A DNA stretch of 64,000 nucleotides. Origin: Corella eumyota (taxonomy: Eukaryota > Chordata > Ascidiacea > Phlebobranchia > Corellidae). This document shows, piece by piece, positions 12,634 through 24,655 of the stretch (the first letter of the stretch is position 1; every line of letters starts with the position of its first letter). Where the stretch lies: contig OY720100.1 of NCBI GenBank assembly GCA_963082875.1, forward strand, positions 5,952,001 to 6,016,000, written 5' to 3'. Below the pieces are notes generated by a model. It saw only the letters and a program-made list of their open reading frames with translations. It ran no database searches and was not told the origin of the DNA. Made by a program: the position numbers and the translations under genes.

Positions 12634-14235
12634 CTTATGTACCATTTGACTATGCAAAGGCCAAAAAAATATACGTAGTTTATTAAGATTTGTCCAAATT
12701 AAATTTTTGTTTATTAAATTTGCTAAATTAATAATGTCTTTGTTATATTCGACTGTCGTAACAAAACTATTTTCTCTAAATTTTATTTTGTTTATTATTT
12801 GATTTTTCCCTGCTGATTCCCAGCAGCAATTTAAAGTTGTGCTGCTATTTTTGCTAATGTATTATATTTTATTTTAATTTTCACATTTTCTGTAACTAAA
12901 TCATTTTTAATTTACTAAAAAAATTTCTTCACTAAAGTTTTAATTCTGCGTGTAGCGAATGTCTTATTGTTTTATGCTATAAAATTATTGTTGACTGATT
13001 TTTGTATAGATCTTAAATTAATATATAATATAGCCCAATGTTTTTTTTAGCAATAAAAACATATCAAACGACTTGGTACGTTAAAATTTTTTATGGAAAA
13101 TGTTTTTAAGTAATAAGTCGAAGTAGTCATGTAACAATGATTTACAAGGTCATTTAATTTTATTAAATTTCTTGTAAATTATTTGTAAACATTTTTTCGG
13201 TTTCAACACCTCACAAAGTAAACAATTATAATGCAACTCTAGCTAAAGAGACTTTGCCCCTGTTTGCGCAAAACTGCAATATAATGCATTAGACGAATGC
13301 AATCTTTTTAGTAAATTTTTGCAAATGTCAATACAAAATTTAACATGATTGTTTTAAAATTATAACCTACATTTTTTTGACTTAACTTATTTAAGTTAAT
13401 GACACATTAGTAAAACATCTAATACTGTCATATTTCAATTTTCACAATTTCTTTAACTAAAAATCATTTTAGGGTAAGGCTACTAAAATCATTTTTTCAC
13501 TAAAATTTTAGTTTTGCTTGTTGCGAATGTCTTGTTACTTTATGCTATACAATTATGGTCAACTTATTTTAGTGTCGCTTTTAAATTAATATCTTTAGCC
13601 AAATTACGATTTTAGCAATAAAAACGAATCAAACGATTTGGTATGTTAAAGATTTGTAATAAAAAATATTTCTAGTAACGTCGAAACAGTTACGCTACAT
13701 TAATTTTACAAGGTCATTTAATTTTATCAAATTTACTGTTAATGATTTGTAAACACTTTTTCGGTTTCAACACCTCAAAAAGTAAACAATTATAATGCAA
13801 TTCTAGCTAAAAAGACTTTGCCCAGTCTGCGCAAAACAGCAATATATACCCATTCAATGCATTAGGCAAATGCGATAGCTTTTGCAAGCGTTGATAACAA
13901 AATATAAACGACACGTCTTTTTTAAAAATATAACCTACATTTACATAACTTAACGTATTTTAGTTATTATGATACATGGTTAGTGAACTTTTTTTTACAA
14001 AATAGTATGATCTAGCTATGTTTAATTTAAGCAGTACATTTTTCAAAAAACTCAGTATTAATTATAGACTAAAAAGCTTTTCTAATTTAAAAAAAAAAAT
14101 GAAACATTTTTAGTTTTTGTTAAAAATAATTTAAATTAAAAAAATCTGTATTTTTCGTACCTTTTTAAATTTATTTTATTGGACGTAAGATAGAACATTT
14201 AATTTTACAGGTTGTATTGTTAACACAGTTACGTA
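12634..14235. repeat. Non-coding flank of gene B with a degenerate tandem duplication of about 550 bases
   Basis: The block at about 12,880-13,330 is repeated at about 13,440-13,890. Both copies contain GGTCATTTAATTTTAT, then TTTTTCGGTTTCAACACCTC, then AGTAAACAATTATAATGCAA and a GCGCAAAAC segment, in the same order. They differ by many substitutions and small indels, so the event is not recent. No coding sequence is seen. Weak similarity to the 3' flank of gene A suggests the flank was part of the A/B duplication and then expanded. Confidence 0.75.
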
Positions 14236-14958
14236 CTATCTATCCCCTGTATACAACAGTAGGTAATGTTCACCAAAATCAGGAATTGTTGTAAAGTTAT
14301 TGCACACGCTCGTGTTACAACAAAAATGACATTGTCGCACCTAAAAAATTTATATAAATGAATTGTTTATAAACAAATTAAATAAAGACGTTATTTTATT
14401 ATGTAACTTATGTTAACTTAATAATAAAACATTCTAAATACAATAATTGTATTTCTGTTAAATTTACCGAAGACAACATTGCGTTTTTTCCGTAGCAAAT
14501 ATCAGGATTATTTTTCATGTTACTCATACAAGCTTCCCCCTGTTTACAAGATCGTTGTATACTGGTCAGGTCGTTTTTTACCTCAAACTTGATTTCGCAA
14601 TACTCCTGTTGTAAAACATTTGTTAATGAGCCAAAGTTGTAAAATTTAATTCACGACTATAAGCCATTGTAAACATTATTTAAAAAAAAGAAAGTCTTGC
14701 AAACATATCCTAGTTCTTATTCATTTTTTGTCAAGTGCGCATTCGTTTAACCAATCACATAAAATGCCAATAAATACAAAGTTTACTACAATTAACATAC
14801 CCGCCTTTAAAATTACAAGGTACAACAAACTGATCTCCTTCGGGATTTCCGTCGACAAATTTTCCTTCAATACAGTGTGGACGAAGTCCAGAACTACCCA
14901 ACTGAAATAGTACCGCTAAACACGATCCCAACAATACCATAATTTTTCTCATAGTCAT
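14236..14958 (-). CDS. Small secreted Ly6/uPAR-like (three-finger) protein
   Basis: Three exons on the minus strand: 14958-14797, 14605-14468, 14340-14236, giving about 134 residues. Exon 1 encodes a signal peptide (MRKIMVLLGSCLAVLFQLGS) followed by spaced cysteines. Exon 2 has YCEIKF and SCKQGEAC. Exon 3 has CHFCCNTSVCNN, the CC-x(4)-CN signature that closes Ly6/uPAR domains. There are ten cysteines after the signal peptide, the usual number. No hydrophobic GPI-attachment tail is visible, so a soluble secreted protein is likely unless a further exon is missed. The exon 1 donor is uncertain: the better-looking GTATGT (after 14,801) breaks the frame, whereas GTTAAT four bases on keeps it. The first methionine could be 14,958 or 14,952. 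Ligand and role are unknown. Confidence 0.62.
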
Positions 14959-15544
14959 GATGCAGGTAAATAGAAATTTTTAAATTTCCCCAATAGACTT
15001 GCTTTAAGTTATGACATTTTTGATCTACTCTTGCCAATATATAGCCTAACATAATGGTGATCAACAACATTTTTCTAAGTAAAAATCTAAAAAACAAGCA
15101 TACGTCGGATTAAATTTACTTTTCCAATAATTAACAGAAAATATAATCAATCTGCTGATTTTATTTTAACTTTTAGTAATTTTTCAGTAATAAGGTTCAA
15201 TGTAGTTGTTAAAAAAGTATTTCGATAAACAAATTTTTAAACGTTAAATAACAAGTTGTTGACAACGAATTTACAAGAAATGTCTACATTTCTTTTAATT
15301 ATTTATTAAATTCGTTTCCTGAAATCATAAACCAAAACCAATCATTTAAAATAACATACTGTAAAGGGCCAGTGGCAATACCACAAATGTTAATTTTTGA
15401 TGTTATGCTATTTGAAACAAACAAAACAAATTTTTATTAAAATCTAAATCTGTCATTAAAACAGACTACATTTTTTTTATTCTTTAAAAAATTTATTTGA
15501 TTCTTGGGAATTTTTTTTTTTTTTAATTTTGTTTATTTTCAACA

Positions 15545-15602
15545 TTCGAGTATTGTTGTAATTGCGCACACTTATGTTACAACGACAATAAACTTGCCTT
15601 AC
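15545..15602 (-). pseudogene. Decayed copy of the last exon of the Ly6-like gene
   Basis: After a plausible acceptor (AG at 15,604-15,603) the minus strand reads VRQVYCRCNISVRNYN, matching VRQCHFCCNTSVCNNF of the intact exon position for position, but with three of the five cysteines replaced (one nearby cysteine gained). The surrounding GTTACAAC...CACAC context also matches. No partner exons 1 or 2 were found beside it, so it is read as a fragment left by a local duplication of about 1.3 kb. Confidence 0.55.
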
Positions 15603-15604
15603 CT

Positions 15605-16193
15605 TAAAAACATAAATAACAACTTATGTTTATTAATGCAAGCATTAATAAACAATGTTATTATGTGTAGGCTAAAAACTCTCCTGTAAAAAATTGGTAC
15701 GATATCAAAAAGTTAGAAGCCAAAGAATTGAAAGCACAGCACAATTACTACCGAATTATTTTAAGGCAAGAAAATAAAAAAGGTTGACGGTTTTATGCCT
15801 TAGCCTAAGACAAACCTAAAGAAATATTTTTTGTGTTCGTTTATTTTAATAGAATAAAATTTTCGCGTTGTATCGACGGATCAGCAGATAAACTCATAGT
15901 TGAGCTTACAAGTTTAAATAATTCCATATTTCAATAATTTTACCTTTGAAGACTCACAAATAAATGTCTAATTTTTTATCAGTTTATATTTACAAAAAGA
16001 TTTCGAAAAATTAAAAAACAAAAAAAACATGATTTTTACATTATTTTAAAATGGAATGACCATTTTACAAAAATTAACTTGAAATAAAATTTCGTCGAAA
16101 GATATTGAAAAACACAAATTGCTGTTTAACAATTCTTAAACATTTTTAACACAATAAAATTGATATTGGAAAAATTTTTCCCAAATTCAGGAT
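15605..16193. other. Gap downstream of PEX16
   Basis: AT-rich sequence holding the presumed 3' UTR of PEX16 (minus strand). No gene, repeat or structured element is recognised. Confidence 0.4.
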
Positions 16194-19100
16194 TTACTCT
16201 GCCCAGGTGTAGAAGTAAACTTTCTGCCATGCAGGTAGATACTGGCTGATGGGGGTTAAAATATAGTGAGCCAGAGGAAGATTTGTTGACAGATATTGGA
16301 TAACCTGCATTATTTTGGGCCTAGAAAAATATAAGCAAAATTTATAGAATTGGCAGCGTGGTGTAGTGGTAAGAACTCTTGCTATACCACACATGAGGTC
16401 GTGGGTTCAATCCCCACTGATCTCATGCTGTAGCGCCCTTGAGTAAGGTGCTATAAACGGTATGAACTCCTGCGGAGCCAGCACTTAATCAGCAGCATAA
16501 TTACCGGGCAATTATAGTCTCTATAATATCCCAAATTGCCACAGGCAACTCGAGACTGGGTCGGAGTAACTTATGTTACTCTATGTTTAAGTAGTGCATT
16601 CGACTTTCCCACATCGAGGATAAAGATATATACAAAAAAAAAAAAAATTGATAAAATTTTGAATTCATCTCATACTAGTACCTAGTTAAGTGTATTACCT
16701 AATATTCTAAGTTCATAACCTTTATGAGGAAACTTACATATAAAAATTTAAAAACCTAATATTTAAAAAAATAATATTCATACCAAAAAAACAAATTTTA
16801 GAAATGTCTGAAAAAAATGCCCTTTATTTTTATCATTAGACTTATAATATCATTCACTATGTCTTACAATCTTTTACAAAGTAGATTATTTATAATTTTA
16901 TCATATTTAAATTAGACTAGTCTTCTTACCCGGTATAGTTATCATATATTGGAGTTCTTAACAAATATAGAATTATATTTGTGTAGCGTCGGCGTAGTTC
17001 TTTTTGCTCAGCTGTGTTGTAGGGTTTTGCAGTTTTGTTTGTTCTTTGTAAAAGGGCATGCGATGATGTGTCAGTTACCAATGCAGTCAACCATGGAATA
17101 GTTGATTTGGTTCCAAAAACCCCAACACTTAATACTAACAATAAAAATTTATTTATTTACAAAATATTTCATAAAATTCAGATAAAATTCGTAAAAGAGT
17201 TTTTTGTCCTTTTTTGCAATTTAAGTATTTATTTTAATTTTAAGGGGATGATTTTTAAATTTATTTGGTATAAGCTAACACGAACTGCCAGACTAATGCG
17301 AGAAAAGTGTAACTTGAACCAAAAACTTTTCATAATTTAATGCCTTGATTAGACTACCACAATGTAGCATTCTAAGTTAATATTAAATAATTTTTAAAAC
17401 TTTTCAAGGCTTCCCAAAATGACAGTTTTTTGTTTGCTATGATAACAAATGATCACCTTAATAGTAAGTTAATAATTTAGTGGATTAACAAGATGTTATC
17501 TGCATGAAATATATGGTAGGTAAACAACAATGAGAACAATATCAGCAATTACTTAACATATGTTGGATAGATCATTTACAGTGTTAATACTAACAGTAGA
17601 ATCCCAATCTACTATGGTATAACAACATACATCCAAATAAATATCAAAAAAACATTTCAACAATTTCTTCTTTATATATGATATACATAAATAAATGTCC
17701 AAAACTTTAAAACAAGAAAACTGGCATTTGTTGAGCAGATAAACGATTATGGGTATATATTAGTTGCAAAGTGCGAAGAAACTATACTATGATAAATAAA
17801 AATCAGCCCATAGACTGAGAAAATGACAAGTTTTCTTATATATAAAAATTATCCAATTATATTTTATGATAAAACACTAATATTAATAATACTTACGGTG
17901 AATAAGTGGACGACAGGCATGTAAATATTCACCAATACTTTCGCTTCCGCTTAGGAGCGTTGGAGGCAGTGTCATAACCCCATCCGGTCTCATGTCAGCA
18001 TACACATCCTCATCATTCGGAGGAGCCCATTTTTTGGAGGAGGATGCAAGAGTATGCATCTTATGACCACTACGAGGCCCAGTGTAAACTTAATTATCAA
18101 TAAATAATTGATATGAGTAGCTGACATACATGACACATTTTGCTTTAAAATATGAATAATTTTACTTAGTATTTACCCGATGGTTCATTATTTTCTGTTT
18201 GGGATTCAGCAGCGAATGAAGTTAAGGATACAACTGGATTTTGATATTGGATTCCAGATTTGAACAGGAAGAGCAATATACATCGCAAAATTGTCTTTTG
18301 ACAAATTTTATGTCAAAACACAACGCAATCAGTTAGTAAAAAAAAATGAAAAAATTTTAAACACAGAAAATTTAAAATCCAACCAAAAATGTTATCTAAT
18401 ATAGTTTTTATTGATGTGTACCTTGATTAAAGAAATAATTACTATGACTGCCCATCTTGCACCCGGACCTCCAATTCTGTTTGCAGATAATTCAAGAAAT
18501 GCCTACATTTATAAATTGCAACAAATTTTCAAAATTTTTAAAGATTTTTTACAAAATTACTATTTCATATATCGCAAAGTCAAAACACACATTGATGTTT
18601 TTTATTGTAACAAAACAAAAATACCTGGGAAAACTCAGTAATTATAAGAACTTGTTTCATCATTGAAACTAGTTTATTGTCATCAAGAACAGTTCCTTTG
18701 CCACCTCGAATAATTCTTAAATTTGCATATGCAAATAAATTACATGCTGATGTAACTTAACAAAAAATAACAAATAATACAACAGTTGTCAAAAAAAAAA
18801 TTAAAAACATTTATAGTAATAATGATTAAATAGGAATTTACATTAATCTTTATTTAGCTTAAGTTACATATGTATTTTTAATGAACACAAGGATAAAGAC
18901 AGACAGAAGTTATAAATTAAGCTTACGAAGCTCAGAAACGAATATGGAATTTTCATAATTTCGTGATATTGCTTCAAACACATATGATGAAGTTTTAATA
19001 AAGTTTTCAATCTAAAAAAAATTGTTTAGGTTCTTAAATTTTTTTGTCTAAAATAGCAAAAAATTACATAAAAATTTACACCTTGCCAGTAAAATAAATT

Positions 19101-19306
19101 TCGTTTTATTGTATAAAACTATTAATGAATTTATCTAAAAATTGTAACTTTATATGATTTCTATTGAAGTTTACCTTGGCAATAGATTCCGGATTATTCG
19201 AGACAAAATTGATGTAAGCAGTTTTAACGTCTTTTAACTTAGTCGATAGTTTATCCACACCAGATCTCATTACTTCCTTTATTCTATTTGAAGGTGAATC
19301 GTCCAT
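16194..19306 (-). CDS. PEX16: Peroxisomal membrane biogenesis factor PEX16
   Basis: PEX16 is an integral peroxisomal membrane protein that acts with PEX3 and PEX19 to insert membrane proteins into new peroxisomes. Eight exons: 19306-19175, 19011-18927, 18755-18625, 18502-18422, 18294-18177, 18088-17897, 17134-16930, 16320-16194; total 1,071 bases (356 residues; human PEX16 is 336). Diagnostic matches to the vertebrate protein are RWAVIVIISLIK then LLFLFKSGIQ, IGEYLHACRPLIHLLS, KELRRRYTNIILYLLRTP and the C-terminal YLPAWQKVYFYTW. Two or three hydrophobic stretches fit a membrane protein. The start is taken at MDDSPSN (ATG followed by G); an in-frame ATG 69 bases upstream and one 36 bases downstream are alternatives. 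Intron 7 carries a SINE. Identity is firm; the exact N-terminus is not. Confidence 0.93.
16352..16647 (+). mobile_element. tRNA-derived SINE in PEX16 intron 7
   Basis: The head looks like a tRNA with an A box (TGGTGTAGTGGTAAG) and a B box (GGGTTCAATCC, near 16,403). It is followed by a tRNA-unrelated body beginning CTGTAGCGCCCTTGAGTAAG and a tail of ATATATAC plus about 14 adenines. The presence of body and poly-A tail separates it from a true tRNA gene. Related copies lie at 51,593-51,845 (inverted, decayed) and probably 25,795-25,915. Confidence 0.85.
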
Positions 19307-20058
19307 ATTTGTAATTAAAAAATCTAGCTTATTTTTTTGCAAATCGATTGCAACATGCGCGCTTTTCAAAAACAAATTATTTGTGTAAATAGGACAGGGG
19401 TTGTGATATTTTTGCGATTAATTCGTGGCGCGTGAATTTGTGACGCGGTAGAAAAATAAATTATTAATAGGATAAATTTAAACAAGTGAATTAAATACCT
19501 TCGTTGCTAGCAAAAAATAAAAAAATACTATGAAGTATTTATTTAAGGTGGATAGTAGTATTTTTTTAAATAATTTTTAGACTACGAAATAGTACAGCAA
19601 CAGCGTTAACAGAACAGCAAAAAGTTATTTGCAACATCAGCTGGTTGTATTGCACGACTTGCAGACTTGAGGAACTAATGAAAGGTTTCCTGTTTTTACA
19701 ACTTATATTTTGTCTGTTGTAAGTTTGTAGAAAGTAAGAAATTGTTGTCCTTTTTTTAAACGAAGCGTATTTCAACTTTTGCATATATATAACAGTATAA
19801 CGATAAACGATAAAACATAAATTGTTTAATTAGTAAATCGCCCAATTGAAAGATAGATAACATAATAACATTAACTTTTCTTATAATAGGGGTTAGAAAA
19901 TCTATTGTTAAAATGATTCCTTTATAAATGTTTAAACGGAAAAGAAATAACTAACTATGTTCATCTAATGAAATAAGGCCAACAGGCTGACAGAACTTTA
20001 AAAAAGAAATAAGAAAATACTTCAGATTATTTAAACCAAAAATTGCATCAAATTTAAA
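19307..20058. promoter_or_regulatory. Divergent intergenic region between PEX16 and HOMER
   Basis: About 750 bases separate the two start codons, so both promoters must lie here or in upstream non-coding exons. A short CpG-containing patch (GTGGCGCGTGAATTTGTGACGCGG, around 19,425-19,449, quoted in part) stands out near the PEX16 side. No TATA box or other element is clear. Confidence 0.35.
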
Positions 20059-23000
20059 ATGGGGTAAGCTTGTTTGTATGTTTTGTATTGTAAATTTGTT
20101 ACTATCTGTTCAAAAACTGTTTTTTTTGTGAAAAGGATAGTGTTACAATTAAATTAAGATATGTATTAAAATCTTGAAATTTGATTTTTAGAGAAGTACC
20201 CATTTTTACAACCAAGGCCCATGTTTTTGTTATTGACCCCGTAACAAAAAAGTCATGGATACCATCAAGTAGTTCTTCAGTGCCAGTTAATTTCTTTTTT
20301 GATTCATCTCGACAATCTTACCGAATAATCAGTGTGGATGATTCAAAGGTAAAATAATATCTTTTATCTTATTTTTGATTGTTTGGGTACCTTCATTTAC
20401 TTTTTGTTTTGGTCTATGCTAAAACTAAAATTTATGTTTTTTGATAATGTGTATAATACAATTTTCAACATATCAACTTAAAAAAATAATTAATAATTTA
20501 TGCCTACAATTTATATTTAATTTGGATTTTAGTAATTCCTTGCCGATTTTACTTAAATTACAACAATATCATGTATTATTGCATGTTAGTTAAATTAAAT
20601 TTTTGTGCCAAAAAGTATTTTTTCAAGTATAATATATATAAATATATTTTATTAAAATGTGGTATTGTTCTATGCGACACTAACGGTCAGATAGTTTAAT
20701 CTTTGTATACTGATCATAATTAAAGATAAATTTAAATTATTAAACATTGTCTAAAAAATTAAGTAGTAGGATATATATAACAATGTATTAAATTTTTTTT
20801 AATGTACACAATGCTTTGTTATGTGAGTGCATTAAAGGTTGCATGACTCCAACTGCTGGGTTGGCCCATGAATAATTTATGGAACATGTTTCTGTGCATA
20901 ACCTACTTTTGTTGTTCATTCTTTTCAAAAAAATATTTTCACTACATATTCATGATTATTATTCTATTAAAAATATGCCATTGTTTGTGAATGAACATGA
21001 ATTTATTCGGTTTTTCCAGCAAACTAAATTTTTTTGTTAAAATACATACTATACATATATATATTTACAATATGTTAAATTTTGAAATTAAAAAGATTTG
21101 AATTCATATTTATTTGAAGATTTTTTGTGAAAACACATATACAAAATTTAAACACATAGGCCCGTACAATAGTGATCATTATATTTAAAACAAAAATTGA
21201 CCAAAAATATTTAAGTTTTAACTTTTTTGATGATAAGGCTCATTGCATTTCTATAAATTTACAAAACCGAATGGCTATAGCAACAAGTTGATCAGAATTT
21301 TTATTAATGTCACCGGTGACTAATTAAACTATTGCCTGGCGACTAAATTAGCAAATTGTTCAAAGTTTTTTGTTTACCTAGTTTTAAAACTATAAAGATT
21401 TATTTGACTTGCCTGATTTTAAACCACATTTTTTGTATAATTTTTTTTCAAATTTTTTTAAAGGCTATTATCAATAGTACGGTAACCAAGGATATGGCAT
21501 TTACCAAAACCTCTGCTAAATTTGGACAATGGGCCGATTTAAGAGCCAACACTGTGTATGGGTTGGGATTTGCTTCTGACCTGATGCTATCACAGTTTTC
21601 TGAACAATTTGAAGAAATAAGGTAACACAACACCTGTGTTAAATACAAACCTTAAATTTTGCAAATACTAATACCCAATAAAATATATATAAAATGTTTT
21701 GTTACTTATATGTGTTAAAATTTTTAAATTTTTTGTTTGATCATAGGGATAGAGCTAGAGATCTAAAAGAACAAAATGAATCAAAAACCAATGGAACCTC
21801 AAATGCCAAAGAAAATAACACAAAAAACACAGGAAAAAGAGATGTAATTAATTATGTTAATTTATTATTTATGCACAACTTAAATTATTAAAGGTCTTAA
21901 CCATTTTTTTGTTGGGTTAATACATCTAAATTGTCCCTTTGAATATTTTGCAAAAAGGTATAGCAGAGCTTCGAACTTTACAATCAATATTATTGACTAT
22001 TTTCCATCCCAAGAGAATAACTTGAAGACTTCATATACCTCTCTATAGAATGTTCTACTTTTTAATGTCCTAATGAATAATACTCTGAATTCATAAATAG
22101 AATTATTGCAAAAAATAGATTAAAATTCTAATTAGACAATATTTTGCAAAATTCTTTTGTAATATGTTGTTGTTAAATACCAATTTATACCAATTGTATA
22201 TATACATTATGAATAAAAATTATCATTTTTATGTGTACAGGAACCTATCTTATCGCATGAAGGAGAGGAAGAACTGTTGAGCAGTTCAGCTTCTGATGAC
22301 AGTCGTTCCACAGCACAAAGTGTTAACGAACTTAAAAGTTTAAGATTTCAAAACGACAGATTAAAACTTGCTCTTGCGCAAAGGTTTTATTTTTTGAAAT
22401 TCTATTTTTGTCTTTTAATGAAAGTCATTACGTTATTAGTGTAAGACTTATTTTACATTCTAAAAAATAAATTGAAGATTGTTGATGTATTCAAATAAGG
22501 TTTATTTCACTATTGTTATACTTTGTCACTACATACAACGAAATGCTAAATTTAGTATTTTATAATTTAGCACAGCAAATTCTAAAAAATGGGAAACAGA
22601 GTTGCAAGCCTTAAAGAACACTAACTCCAGATTGACAACTGCACTTCAAGAATCGATGTCTAACGTTGATCAGTGGCATAGACAACTTAATATGTGCAAG
22701 GACGATAATGAAAAATTAAAGAAAAAGGTAAATACTAAAGTTTGATTTATTTTATATTAAATTTTCTATAATGTCAGAACATATATTAAACTATTTTTTT
22801 TAAACTATAAATTTAAAAAATAAAAAAAAAAAATACTTTTTTTTTTGTTTTTTTGCCCATTGATAAAAGTAAATAATAAATACGATATACAATTAATATT
22901 ACAACAATGCAACGGGAAAAAAATGACAAAATCAATTTAAAGATTTAAAACATGCCAAAAGTGGTAATGTTTACAAAGATTTTATAGTATATTATTTGCA

Positions 23001-23668
23001 TGTAGGTAAAAACGTCTTTAATATTTGTATATTTAAGGTTAATGACATGGAGATGGAGTCCTCCAAGGGAATGCAGTTAAACGATCAACTTAGCGAACTT
23101 AAAAATGATCTCGAACGTTTACAAAACGAGAACACAGAAAAGTCCCAAGAATGTAACATGTTGCAACAAAGAGTTGGAATTTTGACTGTTATCGAGAAAC
23201 AACATAATGAATGTGCTCCAAGACTAAAGGTATTGTACCATTTGTAAGACATAAACTAGTACCATATTAATATTAACTTAACATATTAGACCAACCTATT
23301 ATATATCCATATTTTAGATGTCTGCTTCAAGACCTAATTATAGATTAACTTTTGTTATCCCAACCTAGTTTCGAGTTGACATGTGCTATGTTGCCCAATA
23401 AATAATATGAATTTTGGTATTCAAACAAAGAGGGTGCAACCCCATTTTTGACATAATAATTAACACGTTTCTTGTTTTTTTGATGCAGAAAGCTTATGAT
23501 GAAAACTTTCAGCTAAAGGATCGAATTAGTAGCATGGACGAAAAGTTGATGTCCTTATCACGTGACAAAAACCGACATACAATGGAAGCACAGTCTTTAC
23601 TTTCACAGATTGCTGGCCATCTTACCGATATTACTGAAGTCACACAAAAACTTCAATCTGCTTTATAA
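20059..23668 (+). CDS. HOMER: HOMER postsynaptic scaffold protein
   Basis: Homer proteins link metabotropic glutamate receptors, IP3/ryanodine receptors and Shank through an N-terminal EVH1 domain that binds PPxxF motifs, and tetramerise through a C-terminal coiled coil. Eight exons: 20059-20063, 20192-20348, 21464-21621, 21747-21843, 22241-22383, 22571-22727, 23038-23229, 23489-23668; total 1,089 bases (362 residues, as in vertebrate long Homers). EVH1 spans about residues 1-110, with [14 protein letters not shown] and [17 protein letters not shown]. The rest is coiled coil, including [20 protein letters not shown], which matches the vertebrate coil closely. The first coding exon holds only MG plus part of a codon, an arrangement also known in vertebrate Homer genes. 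A single Homer gene fits an invertebrate. An early stop after the GKRD exon (21,843) could make a short, uncoiled form if intron 4 is retained. Confidence 0.95.
22805..22995 (+). repeat. Dispersed repeat copy 1 (HOMER intron 6)
   Basis: About 140 bases beginning at AAAGTAAATAATAAATA and ending near ATGTTTACAAAGATTTTA are closely similar to 28,535-28,700 in PTCD1 intron 2, in the same orientation. Homopolymer A and T runs precede both copies. No terminal inverted repeats or target duplication were found, so the class is unknown. Confidence 0.7.
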
Positions 23669-24655
23669 ACTAGCTGTGCGCCGAGATTGCTTTTGTATTT
23701 TATCCAACATTTTTTAAACTTAAATTTTTGCCTACTCTTGTCAGCATGCCATTTTTCAAAGATAAAGGGTGCTTTTATTTTTTTTCATAATATTGCGACT
23801 GCTCTTAAAAATTTGTATCATAATTCGAAAAACATGTATTCAGAGTTTATCTGTAGTACTTTTCGATTCTGTATATTCAATCATATTGCTAAAGCTGGTT
23901 TTATATTTTCTTGCTGTTGCTTTTAAACTTTACATACCTGCCAGCATATTATTTTAGCTTTTTTATTCTAATCATATTTTTGTTACTCGTTGAATGTGTT
24001 TGTTCCATATAAATATATATATCTTGTTGCACTAAAATAACTTCATTACAACTATTTATATATTGCTTATTCTTCAATGAACACAAAATATTCACGCGCT
24101 TAATTAATATTTTACCTGCCAGCTTCAAGTAGAAATTGTTACCTTGTTTTACCTAACTCTTCAAAAAAATATATATTAAAATATCTATTATCCTACTTCT
24201 TCATATAGTAGTAATTATTAACTCTTTAATGCTCGTTGTAAAAATTAGTTTTTTAGCTTAGTGTTTGTTATTTACACATGTGTATGTCGTTCATTAAAAA
24301 GAGTCATGCATTTATATTAAAAAAACATTTTTGCTAATTCATTGTTTTTCTTCACATGCATTTATAGAACAGAAACTGTGAAAGGTCCTAATTATAATTT
24401 CAGTATTATATTTCAAATAATTCTTTTAACCTATTAAGAATAAAACAGGTAGTCTACCAAATACTTCAAATAAAGGGTAGGAAAAAGTTGTGGCAATGTT
24501 GTATTAGGAAACATGGTGTTGACCCCCCCCCCCAAAAAAAAAAACAACATACCTTAAAAATATACAAATAGCAAATGCTAAATATTTATATATATTAATA
24601 CATCCAAAGACAATTATACCAAAATCCAACATTAAATGGTATTAAAATCAATAAC
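23669..24655. other. Convergent 3' ends of HOMER and PTCD1
   Basis: Presumed 3' UTRs of both genes. AT-rich, with a 12-base poly-C tract followed by 12 adenines near 24,525-24,545. No coding sequence is recognised. Confidence 0.45.

Noticed and set aside
14894-15097. 67-codon minus-strand frame starting with a hydrophobic stretch, upstream of the Ly6-like gene
   Set aside because: The hydrophobic start is not followed by cysteines or any conserved phrase, and no partner exon was found.
16352-16425. tRNA gene
   Set aside because: Good A and B boxes, but the tRNA-like part runs into a SINE body with a poly-A tail, and the acceptor stem does not close.
24525-24545. Poly-C/poly-A tract as a signal
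   Set aside because: Simple homopolymers in a 3' UTR; nothing else supports a function.
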